DNA of 64,000 bases from Bryoerythrophyllum caledonicum. Lineage: Eukaryota > Streptophyta > Bryopsida > Pottiales > Pottiaceae. Location of the stretch: contig OZ020521.1 in assembly GCA_963971425.1 (NCBI GenBank), forward strand, positions 9,627,519 to 9,691,518, read 5' to 3'. The notes beneath the pieces are model-generated. The model saw only the letters and a list, made by a program, of their open reading frames with translations, searched no databases and was not told the origin of the DNA. The position numbers and the translations under genes are program-made. Position 1 is the stretch's first letter. Each line of letters starts with the position of its first letter. Below, one piece after another: positions 59,290 to 64,000 of this stretch.

Positions 59290-60545
59290 GATCTTGTGTG
59301 AGTGCTATATTGATTTTGAATTATGAATTCATATAGTGGAATCTAGATGCATTATACTTCGGCTCGTGATTAAGATTCTTGTTCATGAATGAGCGGTCAG
59401 TATGATAGACAAATGATAAATTACGAAACCGAACTTGAAGGATCACTCACCTCCCTCGGATCCGAGGGACTGTTGGCTTAGCTCCATTCGTGTTTTTTTT
59501 TTGTTTTTTGGTTAAATTTTCACGAAGAATTCAGCTCGTACTTAGTGCTCGAATCAGTTCTAGCTTGTGTGTGAGTGTTGTATGGACTGAGAGTTTATAA
59601 TTCTGGTAGAAGGATCTTCGTGATTTTTAATTCGGCTCTTGTTCTGCTCCTTTATTTCATGAGTGTTTGGTCACTATCGACAGATAGATGATAAATTCCA
59701 AATCGAACTTGAAGGTTCACTCACGTCCCTTGGATCCGAGGGACTGTTGGCTTAGCTCCATTCGTGTTTGTTTTGTTTGTTTCTTGGTATCATATTCACG
59801 AGCATTTCAGCTCCTACTTAGTGCTCGAATGAGTTCACGCATGTGTGTGTGTGTTGTATGGACTCAGAGTTTAAAAGTCAGGTAGAAGGATCTTTGTGAT
59901 TTTTAATTCGGCTCTTGTTCTGCTTCTTTATTTCATGAGTGTTTGGTCACTGTCGATAGATAGATGATAAATTCCAAACCGAACTTGAAGGTTCACTCAC
60001 CTCCCTCGGATCCGAGGGACTGCTGGCTTAGCTCCATTCGTGTTTTTTTTAAAAAATTTTGGTTAAATTTCCATGAACAATTCAGCTCGTACTTAGTGCT
60101 CGAATGAGTTCTAGCTTGTGTGTGAGTGTTGTATGGACTCAAAGTTTAAAATTCTGGTAGATGGATCTTCGTGATTTTTACTTGGACTCTTAATCTGGAT
60201 ATATATTTCATGAGTGTCTGGTCACTGAAGATAGATAGATCAAAAAGTTCAAATCAAACTTAAAGGTTCACTCACGTCCCTCGGATCCGAGGGACAGCTG
60301 GCACAGCTCCATTCGTGTTTGTTTTGTTTGTTTCTTGGTAACATATTCACGAGCATTTCAGCTCCTACTAAGTGCTCGAATGAGTTCACGCATGTGTGTG
60401 TGTGTAGTATGGACTCAGAGTTTAAAATTCAGGTAGAAGGATCTTTGTGATTTTTAATTCGGCTCTTGTTGTGCTTCTTTATTTCATGAGTGTGTGGTCA
60501 CTGTCGATAGTTAGATAAAAAACTTCAAATCAAACTTGAAGGAAC
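59290..60545 (+). repeat. ~275-bp tandem array with dimeric higher-order structure
   Basis: Four full units and a diverged leading partial unit are present. The landmark GGATCCGAGGGAC occurs at 59458, 59732, 60008 and 60282, spaced 274, 276 and 274 bp. Each unit centres on the palindrome TCCCTCGGATCCGAGGGA (one mismatch in the second). Units 1 and 3 share GGTTAAATTT and GTTCTAGCTTGTG; units 2 and 4 share GTTTGTTTTGTTTGTTTC and GTTCACGCATGTG. The order is A-B-A-B, a ~550-bp dimer repeated twice. Confidence 0.92.
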
Positions 60546-60624
60546 CGTTGTCGTGTAGAGAGGGGAGCGCTTTGAGAATTCACGGGGAATCTGGCTGCAA
60601 CCGGAATAGATGGCAGGAGAGTCC

Positions 60625-61042
60625 AGTCGGGTCTTCAATTCTTCAAATCTTCATATCTTCATCTCTTCGACTCTTCAAACAGCTTCTTGTTGGCCTATCC
60701 TGTGGTGGCTCTAAACGAGTTAAGGGTAAAAGTAAGGTGATAAGAACCCACGGCCTCAGACGGGTAAAACGGGACAGCCAGACCACAAGCTGAAACCGTC
60801 CGAATGATTGGCTCCTAAAATTCAAATCCACGGTGACCAGCAATCGCGCCTCACCGGTGGGAACAACATAAATACGACCGTGTGGGTGATCAACCCCACT
60901 TCGCCGCAACAAAATTTACGAAGCAGAATTGAAAAGAACTAGCCTCCAAATCCGGCTAGGAATAACAAGCCAAAAGCCACAACACACGAGTCTTTATGTC
61001 TTCAAGTCTTCAAGTCTTCAAGTCTTTAAGTCTTCGAGTGTT
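60625..61042 (+). repeat. TCTTCAAGTC microsatellite patches
   Basis: CTTCAAATCTTCATATC-type 9-10-bp repeats occur at 60630-60680, and a purer TCTTCAAG run at 60992-61042. The DNA on to 62100 has no supportable gene. Confidence 0.6.
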
Positions 61043-62107
61043 CAAAAACACTAAGAAACTCAAAAGAAGTGTTCAAAAACACAATGGAAAAATTTCCATC
61101 AAGGCTGTAACCTTCAAACAAGTGCCACAGATGACTCAAAACTCCAATTATTAAGTTTAATAACTTTCTGGAAAGCTAACACAAATAACTAACACTCCTC
61201 TAAATTTCAAATCATTCTAAACTACTGTCCGAAAGTTATGTGAGTTCAAAGTTCCGCCCTTCTTCCTTGAAACTCCAAATCTTAATTGTAATATCTTTTC
61301 GGAGAGCTATAACAATGGTGCACACACCTTTCAAATCTCAAACCATTCTAAACTACTGTACAAAAGTTATGGCTTGTTGAAACCTCTGCCCTCTCAATGG
61401 ATGGCCTCGGGTTTTCACAATTTCAAACCTTCATAATTTTTGCAATTCAACTTTAATCAACTTGAATGATAAGTTTATACAAAGCTAAACAAAAGTTCTA
61501 TAACTCCTAAAATTTTCAAAGAAAGACGCAAAAACTACAAACTTTGGTGGCCGCCCGAATCTGTGCTCTTCTTCGTTGGGTGGCAGCAGACCCTCCCCCA
61601 CTCACACGCTTGTAACTTTTTGCTCACAACTCCAAATCAAGCGAAAAAATCTCTCTGGAAGTGCATCTTCAAGAGAAAAAAACCCTTAAAATTTTATTCA
61701 AAAATATTGCTTACAACAAGAGTTCTCGCCCATCAAAACTCTCGGCTCTTTACTCACACCCACACTTCACTCTAAAAGCACACTAACTACTTTTTCCCCC
61801 AAAACCCGACTAAGAGGGAGAGAGAAGATGCTTACCTACCCTCTAGACCCCTAAGGTGGATAAGATCAGCCCATGTGCATATCACATGGGCCTCAAAACA
61901 CCCATTGGCCCTAGGTAAACTCAAAAGATAAGTATCTACTTATCTTTAAAGGTCAACAAACCTTTAGAGTTCTAACTAGGAGGTAAACTACCCTCTATCT
62001 ACCATCTTTTAACTTCTAACATTCAAATGAAACAAAAAACACTTAAATTTAGTACAAAGCTTCAATCAAAATCAAGTAGAGGTAAAAATTAAAGTCAAAG
62101 AACAGTG

Positions 62108-62494
62108 CTACTCCATCTGCAAGAACTTGAGGATGCGCTTGATAGTAATTGCGATGTAATCTACACGTTGAGTCTTTGTCAAAGGATTCACTGGCCCTTC
62201 TAACCAACGATGGTGGCCAGTGCTTAGCTCGATTGACTTAGGTATACAGAAACAATGGTCTTCGTTCAGGCCCTCGAAACTGCCTTCAAATGTCACTTCA
62301 CGGATGCCCGGTTCAACACATCCAGTTTGAAGTAAGATTACTAAAACATGAGCGTCCTTTTGGAGATTACCATGCCAACACTGCTCAACACGAGGCTGCT
62401 TCAGCGGACGAGAAGATCCAGCTTCATCTTGCGGGTGAAATGGCAATGGTGTAGGATCCGCCGGTTGGGATGGTTGAATTGGCAACTGAGACAA
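62108..62494 (-). CDS. Unidentified ORF next to a Ty3/gypsy fossil
   Basis: An open frame of 128 residues begins MSQLPIQPSQPADPTPLPF with a Pro-rich N-terminus, then HVLVILLQTGCVEPGIREVT and ends KRILKFLQME. It reads in the same direction as the gypsy integrase and lies about 0.35 kb downstream of it. It is probably part of that element or of a sequence between its coding region and LTR. I do not recognise it. Confidence 0.4.
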   Translation of the reverse strand: MSQLPIQPSQPADPTPLPFHPQDEAGSSRPLKQPRVEQCWHGNLQKDAHVLVILLQTGCVEPGIREVTFEGSFEGLNEDHCFCIPKSIELSTGHHRWLEGPVNPLTKTQRVDYIAITIKRILKFLQME

Positions 62495-62837
62495 GGAAAG
62501 CTGTAAATCTATCTCCGGTTCAGACTCTACCTCTTATGACTCCATAAAAACCCTCTAGTTCGACATATTAGTTCGAACTTCAAATCCAAACACAAACACT
62601 AGGAACGTAAAGGAATACTTCGAATTGGTGAATATTGTTTACGTCTTTCGCCTTTTAAACAATTCCATGAGCAATAAGCGTCACCTTGAAGCTACTGGAA
62701 GCGTCGCTAATAAGTTTCGTCCTCCTAATCAAAGATCTTTCCAAAAAGGTAAACAAGTAAATATTTTACACACTGTAGATATTTACGTCAGGACATTCAC
62801 CCCTCTAAACCTATACATCCTCTGGTATGTGCCAATC

Positions 62838-64000
62838 TCAGGGCTCTTCACTATCTTGGTGATCGTGTAGTGCATCTTTGAATGTTTCATGGTCCTCTTC
62901 GGTCTCATCTTCTTCTGTATCTTCGTCTGGGATCATGAGGGTATTCAAGTCCTCATCATTGAATCTGCCATCTCTTCTTCTGAATGCTTTGATCCTCTTT
63001 CTAGCTATTGGAATACGTAGAAGAGTCCCGTCCAATTCCCGAAGTGTATAAGTGCCATTTTCATAGACTTTGACCACAACATAGGATCCAAACCATCTTT
63101 TGGCAAACTTATGCACCGTATTGTGTTGGTGTTCCAAGGTACTATCAAAGACAAGTACCCAATCACCTTCTTCGATTTTCTTCACTCTCAATCAATGTGT
63201 CTTGTCAAAGCGCTCTTTGTTGCTAAGCCTTACAGTCTTTAATTTTTCCAATGCCACCTCTAGGTCCTCTGGCAATCTTTCAAGTTGTTGAATGCGAAAT
63301 TCTAACAACCTTTCTCTGGGAATTCCATCCTCCCATGAAAGAAACATCTATGTAGGAATATTTGTTTCCCCTGGCATCATTGGCTTCTGACCAAGCATAA
63401 GCTCCACATGCATGTAACCAGTCACAGTATAATGTGTGGTTCTGTCAGCCCATAGAGCAAATGGAAGTAGTTTCGGCCACACACTAGGCTTCCCTTTGCA
63501 GGCCTTGACTAGAGCATGAATGATTGGAGGATGACCTCTCTCAATTTTGCCGTTGGCCTCATGATTGTAAGCCGTAGTCAGCTTCAACTGCACACCATAT
63601 CGCTTGAAGAAATCTTTGGCTTCACTAGCATTCAATTCTCCTCTATCAGCTCTCATCCGACCAATACTCCCATACCGACTAAAAATGTCTTCAAGTATAA
63701 ATCGGCACGCATTCACTATTGCCTTGGTCCTCAAAGCCCTTCCTTCAACAAAGTTTGAGAGCTCTTCCCGGGCCAAAACAACTTAATAAGGTACTTCATT
63801 CCCCAAATTGCACTTGGCATGGCAACCAATCAATCATCAATTGAAAATGGATTGCAACGGGGTAAGTGGGATGTAATTCGTCTCTGTGCCGCACCTTGGA
63901 TTGTAATTGGCATACTGCACAGGAAGCTACATACTCTTCAACATCTTTATATAGCCCTTTCCACCAGTATCTTTCTATAATTTTTGTATAAGTGGCCCAC
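62838..64000 (-). mobile_element. Fossil Ty3/gypsy element: integrase to C-terminal domain, cut by the window edge
   Basis: On the minus strand the window enters at the integrase zinc-binding region (a CAVCQ phrase), passes through the integrase catalytic core (EELSNFVEGRALRTKA, ADRGELNASEAKDFF, NHEANGKIERGHPPI) and ends in a GPY/F-type basic C-terminal domain (KFAKRWFGSYVVVKVYENGT) with an acidic tail. The element is broken, with a few disruptions, but is well preserved and so probably not very old. The rest lies outside the window. Confidence 0.85.

Overview
This window is nuclear DNA from a land plant. It carries a P-class PPR gene, a nuclear RsmG/GidB gene with a presequence, a plant-type MORC ATPase and genes with many short GT-AG introns. 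Plant-type telomere motifs (TTTAGGG/CCCTAAA) lie just upstream of three host genes. The intergenic DNA is AT-rich and full of transposons. Tc1-type DD34E elements, a LINE with an RNase H end and an integrase resembling fungal Ty3/gypsy copies suggest a seed-free plant (moss, liverwort, hornwort, lycophyte or fern), but the lineage cannot be fixed from sequence alone.

Host genes by position: the 5' part of a PPR gene (1-1598, minus); an LSm11-like Sm protein in eight exons (6627-9090, plus); an organelle-type 16S rRNA methyltransferase RsmG in seven exons (15508-17450, plus); a tRNA-Val(TAC) (23291-23363, plus); a small gene of unknown function with a possible transit peptide (23464-24678, minus); a MORC GHKL ATPase of about 5 kb (34850-40018, minus); and an unrecognised gene with four phase-0 exons (57694-59144, plus). 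Except for the tRNA they look like ordinary, separately transcribed genes.

Transposon landscape: a 5'-truncated LINE (3501-4844) whose last 60-90 bp recur as two tiny insertions with clean target duplications (11320-11376 and 21547-21635). Two adjacent Tc1/mariner elements (17483-18799 and 18807-21683) have long inverted arms built from ~170-bp monomers; the second encodes an apparently intact DD34E transposase. A family of 0.85-0.95 kb non-autonomous elements with TTAA target sites occupies 25.3-27.9 kb and 44.7-52.2 kb. A decayed 1.64-kb Tc1 element (47077-48719) sits inside one of them. A MULE with a SWIM zinc finger (53236-56795), an unidentified ORF cluster (42507-44509), several foldback MITEs and fossil Copia and Ty3/gypsy fragments complete the set.

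The most striking non-genic structures are the monomer-armed foldback Tc1 pair, the TTAA family, a ~275-bp tandem array with an A-B-A-B higher-order pattern and a palindrome in every unit (59290-60545), and an inverted 40-bp copy of a conserved MORC exon lying across that exon's 5' splice site. The best gene-level surprise is a well-preserved LSm11 homologue, because LSm11 is known as a component of the animal U7 snRNP.
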